Shown: positions 10,725 to 22,802 of the stretch, piece after piece | Numbering within the stretch: position 1 is the first letter of the stretch | Layout of the letters: every line of letters begins with the position of its first letter | Assembly: GCA_030737835.1 (NCBI GenBank) | Contig: JAUJYN010000023.1 | Coordinates: 559,056-623,055, forward strand | Direction: 5' to 3' | From: Acorus gramineus | Lineage: Eukaryota > Streptophyta > Magnoliopsida > Acorales > Acoraceae | DNA: 64,000 nucleotides | Position numbers and translations under genes: made by a program | Notes under the pieces: generated by a model | The model's input: only the letters and a program-made list of their open reading frames with translations | The model's database searches: none | What the model was told of the DNA's origin: nothing

Positions 10725-13154
10725 TGTTACGCCCCAGAGAGGCCGTCCCCAGTTTGTAACAATAATAGTCATATCAGAATATCATACAGGAGGCTAACAA
10801 GATAACCACATATAAGGACTAGTAGAGCAAGACTAGACTGGGAAGCAGAAGCATAATATAAACAAGTCTGTAACCAAAAATATCATTACAGACAGAGGGT
10901 ATACAATCACTGTCCTGTGTGAGCCATGTCTGATCAACAAAGAGAATACATACATCTATGCCCATGCACCAAAAAAGAAATACATACAAAAACAACAAGG
11001 CTGCTGACGACCTCGCTCGCTAATCTCAAAAGACGGACGTAACATAGGCAGCCAAGAAACACCTCATGGGAGCTCCGCCTTCGTGACATGTTCTGCCTCC
11101 ACTGGAGAGAAACAAAGGAAAACGAATAATGAGCTAAAAGCTCAGTGAATAGTCAACCACCACACAATGAAGATAATACATAGTCAACACTTCAACGAAT
11201 ACACAACAAGTTGTCAACAAATACTCCACAATCACTCCACGTCATCCGGTAGCCCTCTCCCTGGCAGCCTGCCCACGACGGTACCAGTCACGGGGAGACA
11301 CCTCACAGGGTAGCTCCGACGCTGGGTAGCTTCAACGCACGATGACATAGGGGTGATACACTTCACACTCGCGGGGATCACATTAATCAACGTATACCAT
11401 ACTCGATAACTAGCTAGTTGAAATCCATCAAATTCTCAACAGGTGCATCACAAGGACGGGGGGGAAAGCTATTTCTTATCCACACTTACTAATGTTAATT
11501 ATGACCTTATAAACTAGTCATACACACATCTATCTTTTAAAAAAAAGTAGGGTATAAAGTTATTACTATGAGCATGAGGTAATTAAGCACCCACCAAACG
11601 TGCAAACAGGGTGTAAGGACAAGTAGAGGCAAGAATTATAGCTAACTCGAAGGTGCATATCAATAAGTATGTACAAATGATCCTAGAACACATGTATTTA
11701 ATCCTACATAGCACATCCATCATCATATACAAGCAATACAACCCAAAAGTTCTCTATAATATCATCCCATTGCATAAAATACACTATAGTGCCTAACAAG
11801 CATGCTATTATTACTTCTATTGCATGGGTCGGACCACTCACCAATACCAAATCGTCACTCGCTCAATCCACGAGGAGTTGATGTGGGATAGCGAGCAGGG
11901 CGGGAGTGGGAAGAGCACGACGCACTCCCACCACAGCACAAACTTGCAAGAAAATCGATAACTTCTAGATCCTACAACCAATGGTGCTAAAATTGAATAT
12001 GATAACTCCTGACACATAAACAAGCATATATCATCAAGGCACCAACTCCAGATATAGATCACAGCATGCATAATAGCATAAAAACTCACACATGCCGGAA
12101 CTGGCTCGTCTACCCCCAAACATCCATGAACTTTCTTCACTCCAGCACCAAGTACACGTCCAAAAATTCTGAAATAATTTACACACATTCATTCACATGT
12201 GAGGATCATAATCCATGAAGACATCGGAGTCTAATTAAGCTTCTAACTGCTAGAAATAAATTAGTTTCAGAAGCTGGTCATTTCACACGTGAATCTGGAC
12301 AGTCCTTAGAGATTGACTCATAACTTCCAACACAGATAACATTTTAACCCCAAATTTCATGCATAGAATCTAGACATCAGCATGATCATGGAACATGAAG
12401 ACCTGAACCTCAGAATATGACTCTAGGTACTAGTATTACAAGGATTTCAAGAAGACAGAGATCTGCCTTACCTCTCTAAGCAATATCCAAGACTCCCATC
12501 ACCATAATCAATTTCTCCTCAACTTAACCACTGCTGGTCCACACAAAACAGAGCAAATAGAAAGGGGGGAAAGGGTTAGGGAGGGTGAATAACATAATAT
12601 AAGCATATACAAGCCACTCTACATACCTTAACACTCTCACAATTTCTCCAACAAAGATCCACCAAAAATTTCCCAAACACACTCCCCAAACCCTCTCATC
12701 AACTCAGCTGGGACAGCAACAAAAGAGAGAGAAAAAGTGGTAGAAAATGAGACTTAGATGACATAAAGTTCCTATAGAAGGGTTTATATAGTGGTTAAGG
12801 TAATAAGGGGGGTGAACTTAAGCTAATCCTACCGAACCAATTACCAAAAAAAATAAGAAAACCAACCAATGGGAGGTGAGACTTCTTAAGCTCACCCGAG
12901 GTGTCCCTATCACACCAAAAGGGTTATAATTATCCATAGCTAATCCACCACCAACCAGTGACAAATGAAAATCCGGATACCAATCGGAACTGAAAACCCA
13001 AAAAAAAAATAAACATTTCCAAATACGCCGAGGCAGTTATCAAATCAAAGAAAACACTGATAAATCATTCAACTAGGGGGAACAATCACCAAAATAATAA
13101 TAATAATAATAATAACACCCATATTATAAATTCCAAAATGACACAAACTTAACA
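10725..13154 (-). repeat. E2 5' LTR, 2430 bp
   Basis: The ends are TGTTAAGTTTGTG... and ...GGGGCGTAACA on the minus strand. From 11583 it matches the truncated 3' LTR. It contains a GTGAGTGG donor-like motif (11833-11840) and the hairpin TGAGCT-AAA-AGCTCA (11130-11144) followed by a pyrimidine run and CAG (11102-11104). An AAT microsatellite lies near 13095-13120. Confidence 0.88.
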
Positions 13155-14039
13155 ATACCAGGTAGAGGCTACTCGGGAGAGGGCTACCGGATGACGAAGG
13201 GTGTAGAAATAAAGGTTTTATTTCAACAATTCTGTGTCACCCTTAGGGGTGAGGGTCAGGATGAAGTGAAGTCACGTCGCCACTTGACCCATTCGTTTTT
13301 CGTCCGTTCCCATAGTTGTTGGGTCCGGTTACGTGTCGATGTTCAGAGACATCGTTGGGCAGTTATCTCGATGTAGATGATCCAATAGTGTTGTGTAGAC
13401 CAGTAATTCCGCGTCTCTTCGACCAACGGTATGGTCTCTCCCCAAAAGTCCCAAGAGTCTTCCTCTGGGAGTGAGGGTGAGGGTGAGGTTGGTCGCGCCG
13501 CCGTGTGACCTTGTTATTCATTGGGTTTCCACCCATGTTTTACTTGAAAGGAAATTGCTTTAGTATTGAACTGTTGAAAAGGTGATTGGTTTTCAGCCAC
13601 TCACTGAGCTTGTAATTCACCCCTCACATACTATTTCTTTTCAGGGGCAGTGTTGGGCATGGAGCTGGAGCTTCCCTGTAGCGTGGTCTTATGTGCGTGT
13701 AGCGTTTTGTCCGGCGGGTGGCGAGTGCGAGGCTGTCTGCAGTCCTAAAGTCATTTTTTTATGTATTGTAAATCGTGCATGTGGCAAAGGGTGTATTTTA
13801 TTTGGACTAGACTTGGCTCTCACAGGACATTGATTGTATATTCAAGTCTTTAATGATATTTTTGGTTTACAGACTTATTGATATTTTTATGCTTCCGCTT
13901 TTTTTTAGTTGAGTTATCAGTTATCATTGCTTTGCCAGCTTGTGTGTTATTTGTTGGAGTCATTGTTGACCTCTTGTACTTGATAGCTGATACTTCATAT
14001 ATTGCAACGTCTTGGGGACGGCCGCCGTGGGGCGTGACA
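13155..14039 (+). repeat. E3: right part of a Tekay-type LTR split by E2
   Basis: The plus-strand sequence matches the downstream part of the 17251-20604 LTR from ATACCAGGTAGAGGCTAC onward, and it ends GGGGCGTGACA at 14039. Its left part lies beyond E2 and the window. The sequence after 14039 is not a tRNA primer site, so this is the end of a 3' LTR or a solo LTR, not a 5' LTR. It holds the GAGGGTGAGGGTGAGG run near 13470 and a pyrimidine tract plus CAG at 13642-13644. Confidence 0.8.
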
Positions 14040-14134
14040 GATTTTTTCTTTGGGTAAAAAATAAAGAAGGGAGAAGGAAAATGAAGAAATGGAAAGAATA
14101 CCATTGATCTGGGCTAAAAAAAAGATTTTTAGGG

Positions 14135-15130
14135 GTTTTTTAATTAATGATTTTGGTTAACCACATTTAATCAAGGGTTATTGCTAACTTTTTAGTTAAC
14201 CTAACAAATCTAATTATGATATGAATCAATAAATTAAAAGATTTTTAAAATGCCAACAATACCCCTAATAAATTCACCATTTTTTCTTCTTCTTCCCTCC
14301 CATTCCTAATTTTCCCTCCCATACTCAATTTTCCATCCTCTCCCACAAGTGTCATCTGAAAATGTAAAATGTACATCTTCTTTCATTTTGGTTATTATCT
14401 CATATGATTGTGATACTTGTTTCAGTGTTACATATGTGAATATATTTTTTGTGCGGTATATAAGGTAATTTATTTATATTCTTCAGAAATGAAAATCAGG
14501 TAGCAAATATTTACCTCAATTTCAAAAAAAAAAAAATTTATTCTTTGTTTGATTTAATCTTTTCGGTTAAATATTTTATATGCACCTCCATTCTTTATTG
14601 GGTTTTTTTTATCATTTGAATTTATTTCAATATATTATGAATAAATGGTCTTATATTCTTTTGGTTCTTGCTGCTGCTTGACATCAAATCGGTGTAGGCA
14701 GATTCGTGATAAATGAAAAAAAAGAGGTGAGAGCAAATGCTGAAATTTAACATTTATGTTTTCTCATTATAGTGAGTTGGTACTGTAGATTGTGCATTGA
14801 AAAACATATTAGTAAAAACATTTGGGTATGAGAGATAAAATTGGGTATAGGAAGGACGAAAGGTGGTGAATTTATTAGGTGTATTGTTGGTATTTTTTAA
14901 AAAAATTGGATATGAGAGGAAAATGGGGTATGGGAGGGAAGAAGAAAAAAAGGTGGTGAATGTATTTGAGGAATTGTTGATATTTTTTATAGAATTCAAT
15001 TTATTGATTCATATCGTAATTAGATTTGTTGAGTTGCAAAAACATAGTAATAAATATGGGAAAACAAGTGCCCTAAGGACACTATTAACAAAACCCTTTA
15101 ATCAAATAGGGGTTTGTTCACTAAAAATTT
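14135..15130. mobile_element. Non-coding element with ~200 bp inverted repeats (Mutator-like or foldback)
   Basis: The left arm (about 14150-14340) and the reverse complement of the right arm (about 14900-15125) align over about 190 bp. They share ATATGAATCAATAAATT, CCCTCCCAT blocks and TTCACCA. The right arm also holds an internal partial duplication (about 14830-14880 and 14890-15000). Long inverted repeats around a short non-coding core suggest a non-autonomous Mutator-like element. I could not fix the exact ends or a 9 bp target duplication. The rest of 14040-15387 is AT-rich with no gene that I can recognise. Confidence 0.5.
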
Positions 15131-15387
15131 AGAAGGATGAGATGATACAGGGATTTTGTTTTTGCCAATCATGGTTAGTTAATCAATGGTCTTTTTTTTT
15201 TTTGGAATATATAGAAGGCCCCTATCTAGGGCTTAAACTGCATATATCTCAAAATGTGTATATACATCCATATTCACATCCATTGTATCAGACACCTCCA
15301 CTATACATGACTTTATGCAGATTTTTTTCACATCACTACGTAATAATGGGTTCCCATGAGTACATATATATTTTTCATCATCAATAG
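15131..15387. other. Spacer, nothing recognised
   Basis: AT-rich sequence with a poly-T run near 15191-15202. It ends abruptly where E4 gag homology begins at about 15388. No LTR end or primer site precedes that gag, so the 5' end of E4 was lost and this spacer joined to it. Confidence 0.4.
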
Positions 15388-17250
15388 CGGATGTCGCTCG
15401 ATGCCGGGGATGATGCACTCCTTTGCAAGGTGTTTCCACAAACTTTAGGCGATCAGGCCTTGACTTGGTTCCGAAAGCTGCCAGCCACCTCTATCCCCAA
15501 TTTTCGCAGCTTGTGTGAGGCATTCATCAGCCATTACATATGTCATTGCAAGCCCAAGAAAGATGCGGCGAGCCTATTCAGGATGAAGCAGGATGAGGGC
15601 AAACGACTCAAAAATTATCTCATGCGCTTTAGCGTTGAGATAACCCAAACCGAATCGTGCGACCCCAAACCGCGGCCATGGCGTTTCGCGGAGGATTTAT
15701 TCCCACTGGGCACCTCTACGAATCGCTGGTCCACAAGACCCCGATCAGCATGGCCGATGTGCTTTTCCCAGCCAAAGGGTCCATCCACCTCGAAGACAAC
15801 GTGTCCCTCACCCCACGCAAATCGACCACTCTCATCATCGTCAGAACGGCACCAAAAGGAGGAACCACCTCTAAGAAGTTGTTGTTGGCCACCTCTCGAA
15901 AGAGTGAGGACAAGCCACACGGGTCTCGTCACCAAAAAGGGAGGGACCTCGAGTTGACTCCTCTCACCGTCACGATGCCCCAGCTCTGGTGTGAGAACAA
16001 GGACAAGGGTTACTTCAAAACCCCGTTTTTGATCTACACTCCTGTTGAAAACCGAGACCAGATGCGCATATGTGAATTCCATAACAAGGTTGGTCATATT
16101 ATCAAATAATGTAGGAGCTTCCATGGCCAGGTCAAAAACCTCATTCGGGACGGGCACCTAGTGTTGTGCCTGTGTCATTTGGAGCCATTTTGGTTAAGCT
16201 AGTGTCGTTTGGAACCTTATTTTTTTTATCGAAGTCCCTAAAATTTTGGTTTCTAGCTATCTGCGTGAGTTTGAGTACTATGATTGAAAATCTAAATGCA
16301 TATTATGGGTTCTGGTACCGTTTTGTTCTACCCATAAAAATTTCATCAAATTCCGGGTAACTTATGCCTAATGCTTGAGGTATCGTAGTGTATCTCTACC
16401 TAGTAGCGGATGGACTTGTTGTATCGAGTTATCTAGTAACACCATGTGTTATGATTAATAGTTTGTTCCTCCCCACGTGTCCCATGAGTTTCCCTTCGGG
16501 GGCGGGGGCGAGGGTGAGGTATGCTCGCGCTGCCGTGTGACCTTGTTATCCATTGGGTTTCCACCCATGTCTTCCTTGAAAGGAAATTGCCTTAACATTA
16601 AATTGTTGTGTTGGTGCTTGGCTTCTTGCCACTCACTGAGCTCGTCACTCACCCCTCGCATATTGTTTCTTCCACAGGGGCGGTGTTGGGAGTTGGGTTG
16701 GAGCTTCCCTGTGGCGTGGTCTTGCGTGCGTGGACTGTTGCGTCTAGCGGTTGGCGAGTGCGAGGCTGTCAGCAATCCTAAAGTCATGTATTTGTTAATT
16801 GTGCATGTTGCACTGCTTGTATTTTATTTGAACTAGACTTGCTCTCACAGGAGAGTGATTGTGTATTCGAGTCTGTAATAAATGTTTTGGGTTACAGAAT
16901 TATTGGTATTTTTATGCTTTCGCATTTTCAGTTGAGCTATCAGTTATCATTGCTTTGCTAGCCTTGTTTGTTATATATATTGGTGTCGTTGTTGACCTCT
17001 TGTATGATTACTAATATTTCTATATTTCCATGTCTCGGGGACGGTCGCCCTGGGGCGTGACACCTGGTGCAGTATGTGGCCAAACAGCCGATTCTTACCG
17101 TACCTGGCAACAACGAAAGGATCACCGTTTCGAAGCCGGGAGATCTTTCCACCCATGTTACGGCAGTCATTCAAGACCGACTTGTCCCCAACAACTTTGC
17201 ACCTCAATAGAAAGGTTCCACGGGGCCCGAAAGCGCGCTCCCATCGAACC
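15388..17250 (+). pseudogene. gag: E4 gag, split by a solo LTR
   Basis: The fragment starts inside the capsid domain (DDALLCKVFPQTLGDQALTW, then LCEAFISHYI). A frameshift near 15655 is followed by MAFRGGFIPTGHLYESL and the nucleocapsid motif CEFHNKVGH...C (16066-16112), with a TAA at 16107-16109 inside the knuckle. The frame IRDGHLV stops at the solo LTR (16162-17062) and resumes exactly after it as QYVAKQPILTVPGNN. It ends at 17250 where a second LTR begins. The N-terminus and everything between here and the middle of RT are absent. Confidence 0.78.
16162..17062 (+). repeat. Internally deleted Tekay-type solo LTR in E4 gag
   Basis: It begins TGTTGTGCCTGTGTCATTTG and ends GGGGCGTGACA. It is flanked by CCTAG (16157-16161) and CCTGG (17063-17067), a 5 bp target duplication with one change. 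At 901 bp it is much shorter than the other LTRs of this type. The U3 start (to about 16370) is joined to the last ~600 bp, so the middle is deleted. A G-rich run lies at about 16497-16518. Confidence 0.82.
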
Positions 17251-20200
17251 TGTTATGCCTGTGTCATTTGGAGCCATTTCGGTTAAGCCTTGGTCACATC
17301 TAGGTCATTTAGGGCCTTTTTCTTTTTCGATCGGAGTCGCTAAAATTTTGGCTTTTAGCTACCTGCGGGAGCTGGAGTACTCTGATTGGAAATCTAACTG
17401 CATATTATGGGTCCTGGTACCGTTTGGTACTACCCATAAAAATTTTATCGAATTCCGGTAACGTTTTGAAAAATATGCAGTTCCAAACCGTATCCGGGTT
17501 TTGAGAGTTCCTGGTTGGTCGAATAGTGGGAGATATTTTGATGATGTGATGACCTTTGGTAAGCTTACCCCCACCTTGCTTAGTGATGAAGAAACCATTA
17601 GACTTTTGTTGTGTGAGTGGGTGAACCTAACCCTAACCTTACCACCCCCTTATGGTCACCCTTAGATACTATTTGGGCATGAAAATGACATTTTTGCCCT
17701 TTCTCTCTCTCTCTCCCCCTCTCTCCCATTTCGTGGAACACTTTCTCTCCCTCTTTTGGTCTCTTTTTTTCCCCTCTTTCTGTGTGAAGAAGGAGGAAGA
17801 AGCAATTGAAGGAAAAGATGAAGAAGAAGCACAAGAAAGAGTGAGAAAGGGGTGAGTTTGTGTTGTTGTTGTTGTTGTTTCTCTTCTCTCTATCCCCTTC
17901 TCATGCCCCTTTGCACCCCTGTTTTCTGCCATGAAGGGCTTGAGGAGATGCTGATGAGGGGTGGTGGTAGTGGTGGTGGTGGTTGAGGTAGTCATGGGTG
18001 TGTCGAGAACCCCGCATCTCCCCATTTCCCTCCCCCTGTTTTGGTAAGGCAGCACTCTGTATTTTAAAGATTTCAGTGAATCTAGTATTTAGAGGCACAT
18101 TTCTAGGATTATGTCTTCATATGATATGATAATCTATGTGTCTAGTTGTTATATATGAAATTTGGGGTCATTATGATATCTGTGGTGTAAGTTAGAACCT
18201 GTTTTGCATGGCCTGTCCAGATGCGCGTAGGAATTGACCTGCTTCTGGAAATAATTTATTTCGGGCTTGTAGAGGCAAAATTAGGTTCTAATGTCTTCAT
18301 GGATTATGATCCCAGCATATCAGAGAATGTGCATGTTTTATTTCATAATTTGCGGAAGTGTATTGGGTGCTGTGGAGATCAATTAGTAGGGCTGGTTGCA
18401 GCAGGTTTGGCAATTTTGCTTGGTTAAGTGTCAAGGAGTTGTTTGCATGTGTCTTGGGTGATAATATTTAAGTATCAGGGGTTAGGGTCTTCATGAAGTA
18501 GGCTTATATGTGTGATAGGAGGTTCCATATTTTAATTGTGGATCATTGGTTGTGTTTTGCAGATTTCGTAGACCGGACGCGCGACGATCCGGGTATCTGT
18601 GAGTGGTTTGATCCAACCCCTCGAGATGCGCTCAACGCGCGTAGTCGTGCGTCGCACATCGATGGGGCACCCTAGCTACGGCCATGCTTAAGCTATAATA
18701 TGTTAGATATCTTGCATGCTAGGCTTATATTGTATGTGTTGTATCCATGTATGAATGATTGTATCGCATGCACCTCTCTAGTATGGGCATTTATTTCTGT
18801 AATGTGTATTGATGTATAGAATAAGGCATGCCTTAGGTAGTATTGTAATACTACTTTCACCATATTAATTGGAATATCCAGCATGATTAAGTCTGGGTTA
18901 ATAACGGGCACCTGCCTAATATTCCCTTGCAATAAGACTCGAGGGCGTGGTGTAGTTGTTGCGCCCATGCTAATGGGGCAAAGCTATGACCAACTTCACG
19001 AGATGATGATCTCTCTCACCCTCTCCCTCTTCACGAACTGAGTAAGTAGATGCGATTTCCTACTCGACTCAGGTTCGTTTGGAATATTGGCATGCACCTG
19101 TTAGTGCGCGAGATCGCGCTTGACCCTTCCCTTTTAAGTTGGTGATATCCAACGCATGCTTAAGTTATGCCTTGTGTGCTTATATGATTAATGGCCATGT
19201 ATGCATGTTTTTTATGATGTAAATCCATGTTAGGGGTTACCCTTATAATTGTACCTCATTAGTTAGTGTGCGAGCGATGTAATTGCCCCTGCATCCGTGT
19301 GATGCACTTGAATGGAATTCAGGAGAATTCATTTGTTGTATCGGTTTTGTTAAACCGGTAGCTTGGGCATTAAGTAGGCGATTAACGAGAGTAGTTGTTT
19401 TTCCATTGGGTTCGCTTTGCGAACATGGAGTGTTTCCTCCCAATGTCATCCGTGTTGAAGCGGGCCGAGTTAAAGCTGTCCTGACAGAGGGCTCCCATCC
19501 GTAGGTACCACCGATGCGTTCAGAAGCGTACTGATCGTGGGAGTGTACCAGGTAGAGGCTACCCGGGAGAGGGCTAACGAATGATATTGCGAGCGTGAAA
19601 TCATTCTCCCCTTCGTTGGATCCGATGTAGGAACTTCCCGGCGTTGGAAAAGCTGTCCTGACAGAGGGCTCCCATCCGTAGGTACCACCGATGCGTTCGG
19701 AAGCGTACTGATCGTGGGAGTATACCAGGTAGAGGCTACCCGGGGAAAGGGCTACCGGTGGACCAAGGGTGTAGGGCAGTCTAAGTCTCTTCCAAAAGTC
19801 CTATGTCACCTCTAAAGGGTGAGGGTGAGGATGAGGTGAAGACACATCGCCGCGTGACCCATTCGTTGTTCGTCCGTTAGGGTGTAGAGCGGTATACCAG
19901 GTAGAGGCTATTCGGGAGAGGGCTAATGAATGATATTGCGAGCGTGAAAGTGTTCTCCCCTTCGTTGGATCCGATGTAGGAACTTCTCGGCATTGGAAAA
20001 GCTATCCTGACAGAGGGCTCCCATCCGTAGGTACCACCGATGCGTTCAGAAGTGTACTGATCGTGGGAGTATACCAGGTAGAGGCTACCCGGGGAAAGGG
20101 CTACCGGTGGACCAAGGGTGTAGAGCAGTCTAATCTCTTCCAAAAGTCCTATGTCACCTCTAAAGGGTGAGGGTGAGGATGAGGTGAAGACACATCGCCG

Positions 20201-20604
20201 CGTGACCCATTCGTTGTTCGTCCGTTCCCATAGTGTGTTGGGTTTGGTTGTGTAGCGATGTTCAAAGACATCATTGGGCAGTTATCTCGATGTACGTGAT
20301 CCAGTAGTGTTGTGTAGACCAGTAATTCCATGTCTCTTCGACCAACGGTATGGTCTCTCCCCAAAAGTCTCAAGAGTCTTCCTCTGGGAGTGAGGGTGAG
20401 GGTGAGGTTGGTCGCGCCGCCGCGTGACCTTGTTATCCATTGGGTTTCCACCCATGTTTTCCTTAAAAAGGAAATTGCTTTAACATTGAACTGTTGTAAT
20501 GGTGATTGGTTTCCAGCCACTCACTGAGCTTGTAGCTCACCCCTCGCATACTGTTTCTTTTCAGGGGCAGTGTTGGGCGTGGAGCTGGAGCTTCCCTGTG
20601 GCGT
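17251..20604 (+). repeat. Tekay-type LTR in plus orientation, 3' end lost at an inverted junction
   Basis: It starts with a perfect TGTTATGCCTGTGTC end next to E4 gag sequence (CATCGAACC). It runs through U3 and R-like sequence, a tandem duplication at 19544-20241, the GTGAGTGG motif (18599-18606) and the hairpin plus CAG motif (20521-20564). At about 20604, about 500 bp before its expected end, it switches to the reverse complement of the same LTR type. No target duplication with the other outer edge at 30207 is present (GAACC against ATAAG), so the two edges belong to different insertions. Confidence 0.78.
19544..20241 (+). repeat. Tandem duplication inside the LTR, period ~349 bp
   Basis: Landmarks recur 349 bp apart: TACCAGGTAGAGGCTA with GGGAGAGGGCTAA at 19544 and 19893, and TATACCAGGTAGAGG at 19721 and 20070. 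Inside it a shorter block starting AGCTGTCCTGACAGAGGG recurs at about 19471, 19648 and 20001. The two long copies differ at only a few bases. Confidence 0.8.
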
Positions 20605-22802
20605 GGGAGCCCTCTGTCAGGACAGCTACAACCCGGGCCTCTTCAACACAGACGACATTGGGAATAAACATTCCATGTTCGCAAAGCGAACCCAATGGAA
20701 AAACACTATACTCGATAATCACATATCGATGATGGCGAACACTATTGTACTCCCACACGGTTCCGTCGCTTGGACACAGAGGGGGTGTCACGCCCCAACT
20801 ACCGGCTTAACAATCCGATAAGATAATGAATTCTCCTGAATTCCAAACGAGTGCATCGCTCGGATGCACGGGGCGATCACATCGCTAGCGCTCTAACTAA
20901 TAAGGTACAACCCGACAGCGGGTCATACCCACGCCTATTCCAGATAGGCCTAATCAGCTTTTAACATGCGCATATAAATATATCCAGGAAAATTTTATAT
21001 CTAGCTATGTGCATGAACCATATGCACAATCATCTAATAATTATAGGGACACTCCCTAACATGGATTTACATCATAATAAATCATACAACATGCATACAT
21101 AGTCATTAATCACATAAGCACACAAGGCCTAACTTAAACATGCGTTGGATATCACCAACTTAAAAGAAAGGGTCAAGCGTGATCTCGCGCACTAACAGGT
21201 GCATGCCAATATTCCAAACGAACCTGAGTTGAGTAGGAAATCGCATCTACTTACTCAGTTCGTTCAGAGGGAGAGGGCGGGAGAGATCATCATCTCATGA
21301 AGCTGGTCATAGCTTTGCCCCATTAGCATGGGCGCAACAACTACACCACGCCCTCGAGTCTTATCGCAAGGGAATATTAGGCAGGTGCCCGTTATTAACC
21401 CAGACTTATTCATGCTGGATATTCCAATTAATATGGGGGGAGTATTATTACAATACTACCTAAGGCATGCCATATTCTATACATCCATACACATTACCAA
21501 AAATACATGCCCATACTAGAGGGGCTCATGCAACACAATCACTCATACATGAATACAATACATGTATATAAGCCTAGCATGCAAGATATCTACATATTAT
21601 AGCTTAATCATGGCCATACTACTTATCTACACAAGTAGTATAGCTAGGGGCCCCCATCAATGCACGACGCGCGACTACGCACGTCGAGCGCATCCCGAGG
21701 GGGGGGGGGATTGGATCGAACCACTCACCATTACCCGGGACCTCGCCCATCCCTTCCGACAAGATCTGTAAGGTAAGGTCATCAAATTTCGTGAGTACGG
21801 CCTCGCACGCATGCGAGCACGCGCGTACGCACGCATGCCCGGGTGCCCTAGCACCTACCCGCGACCCTGGGCAGCCCCACGCATGCCCCAGCACGCGCAC
21901 GCACTAGCGCGCGCGCACTGGCACCCAGCCGGGCGCCCAGACTCACGCCCAGGCGCACTGGCACCCGCCGCCAGCTCCACTCGCACTCGCGCGCCCGCGC
22001 GCATGCGCCCGCCTATGCCTGCCAGCGCGCGGACAGACCCCAGCGTGCACCCAACCATTTTTAACCCCTTTTTAACCCCTCCACACACACCCTAACTCAT
22101 TCATCTACCTTGCATGACCTCCCTAACACCTAACCATGCATAAAAACCCAAATAAGAAAGAGGGAACTCACCAAAGAGAGGGGGAAGGGGAGGGGGAGAC
22201 GTAGGGGCTCGCAAGCGCCTTGACCACCTCGACCACCACCACTACTACCACCACTTCCATCCTTGGGAGCTCTTCTTGATGGCTGAAACCAGGGGGGAAA
22301 GAGAGAGGGACAGCCACTTAGGAGCACAAGCTTACATAACCCACCTCAAGATCACCTCTTCATGCACTACATGCTTCTTGTTCTCCTTCTCTTCTCTTTG
22401 AGGGATTTACACAAACACATGGGGGGAGTGAAAAGAGAGAAAGAGAGACCCAAGGAAAGGTTGACGTGGGAGAGAGAGGGGGGTGTGAGTGGGTATTTAA
22501 TGCCACAAAAGTGGGTAGGTGAGAAAAGTCACCCACAATCCGGTAACATCCAAACCCGGATGCGATTCGGAACTGCATATTTTTCAAAACGTTACCGGAA
22601 TTTGATGAAATTTTTATGGGTAGTACTAAACGGTACCAGGACCCATAATATGCAGTCAGATTTCCAATCAGAGTACTCTAACTCCCGCAGGTGGCTAAAA
22701 GCCAAAATTTTAGCGGCTCCGATCAAAAATTTAAAAGGCCCTAAATGACCCAGAAGTGACCAAGGCTTAACCGAAATGGCTCCAAATGACACAGGCATAA
22801 CA
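20605..22802 (-). repeat. E5 3' LTR, truncated
   Basis: On the minus strand it starts TGTTATGCCTGTGTCATTTG at 22802, right after the polypurine region. It passes a GC-rich stretch (about 21790-22040), TTACAG (21766-21771) and GTGAGTGG (21721-21728), and stops within GAGGGCTCCC at 20605. Against the plus-strand LTR at 17251 the first ~250 bases are roughly 90 percent alike by eye, and the part near 18560-19490 is also well matched. Confidence 0.78.

Larger units (their letters stand above)
4286..13154 (-). mobile_element. E2: Tekay/Del-type chromovirus with decayed coding region
   Basis: The order on the minus strand is 5' LTR 10725-13154, primer site 10708-10720, gag-pol 10611 to 5886, polypurine tract 5846-5861, 3' LTR 4286-5845. 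The 3' LTR is cut by the E1 insertion and the remainder lies left of the window. Domain order is gag, protease, RT, RNase H, integrase, chromodomain-like tail, which is typical of chromoviruses. The shared LTR parts differ at only about a dozen positions over ~1.56 kb by eye, so the insertion is recent. The right flank (ATACC at 13155) is the interior of an E3 LTR; intact copies of that LTR type read GTATACCAGGTAGAGGC at this place. Confidence 0.88.

Noticed and set aside
15142-15387. Possible small gene in the spacer before E4 gag
   Set aside because: AT-rich, no recognisable motif, and the sequence ends at the E4 truncation point.
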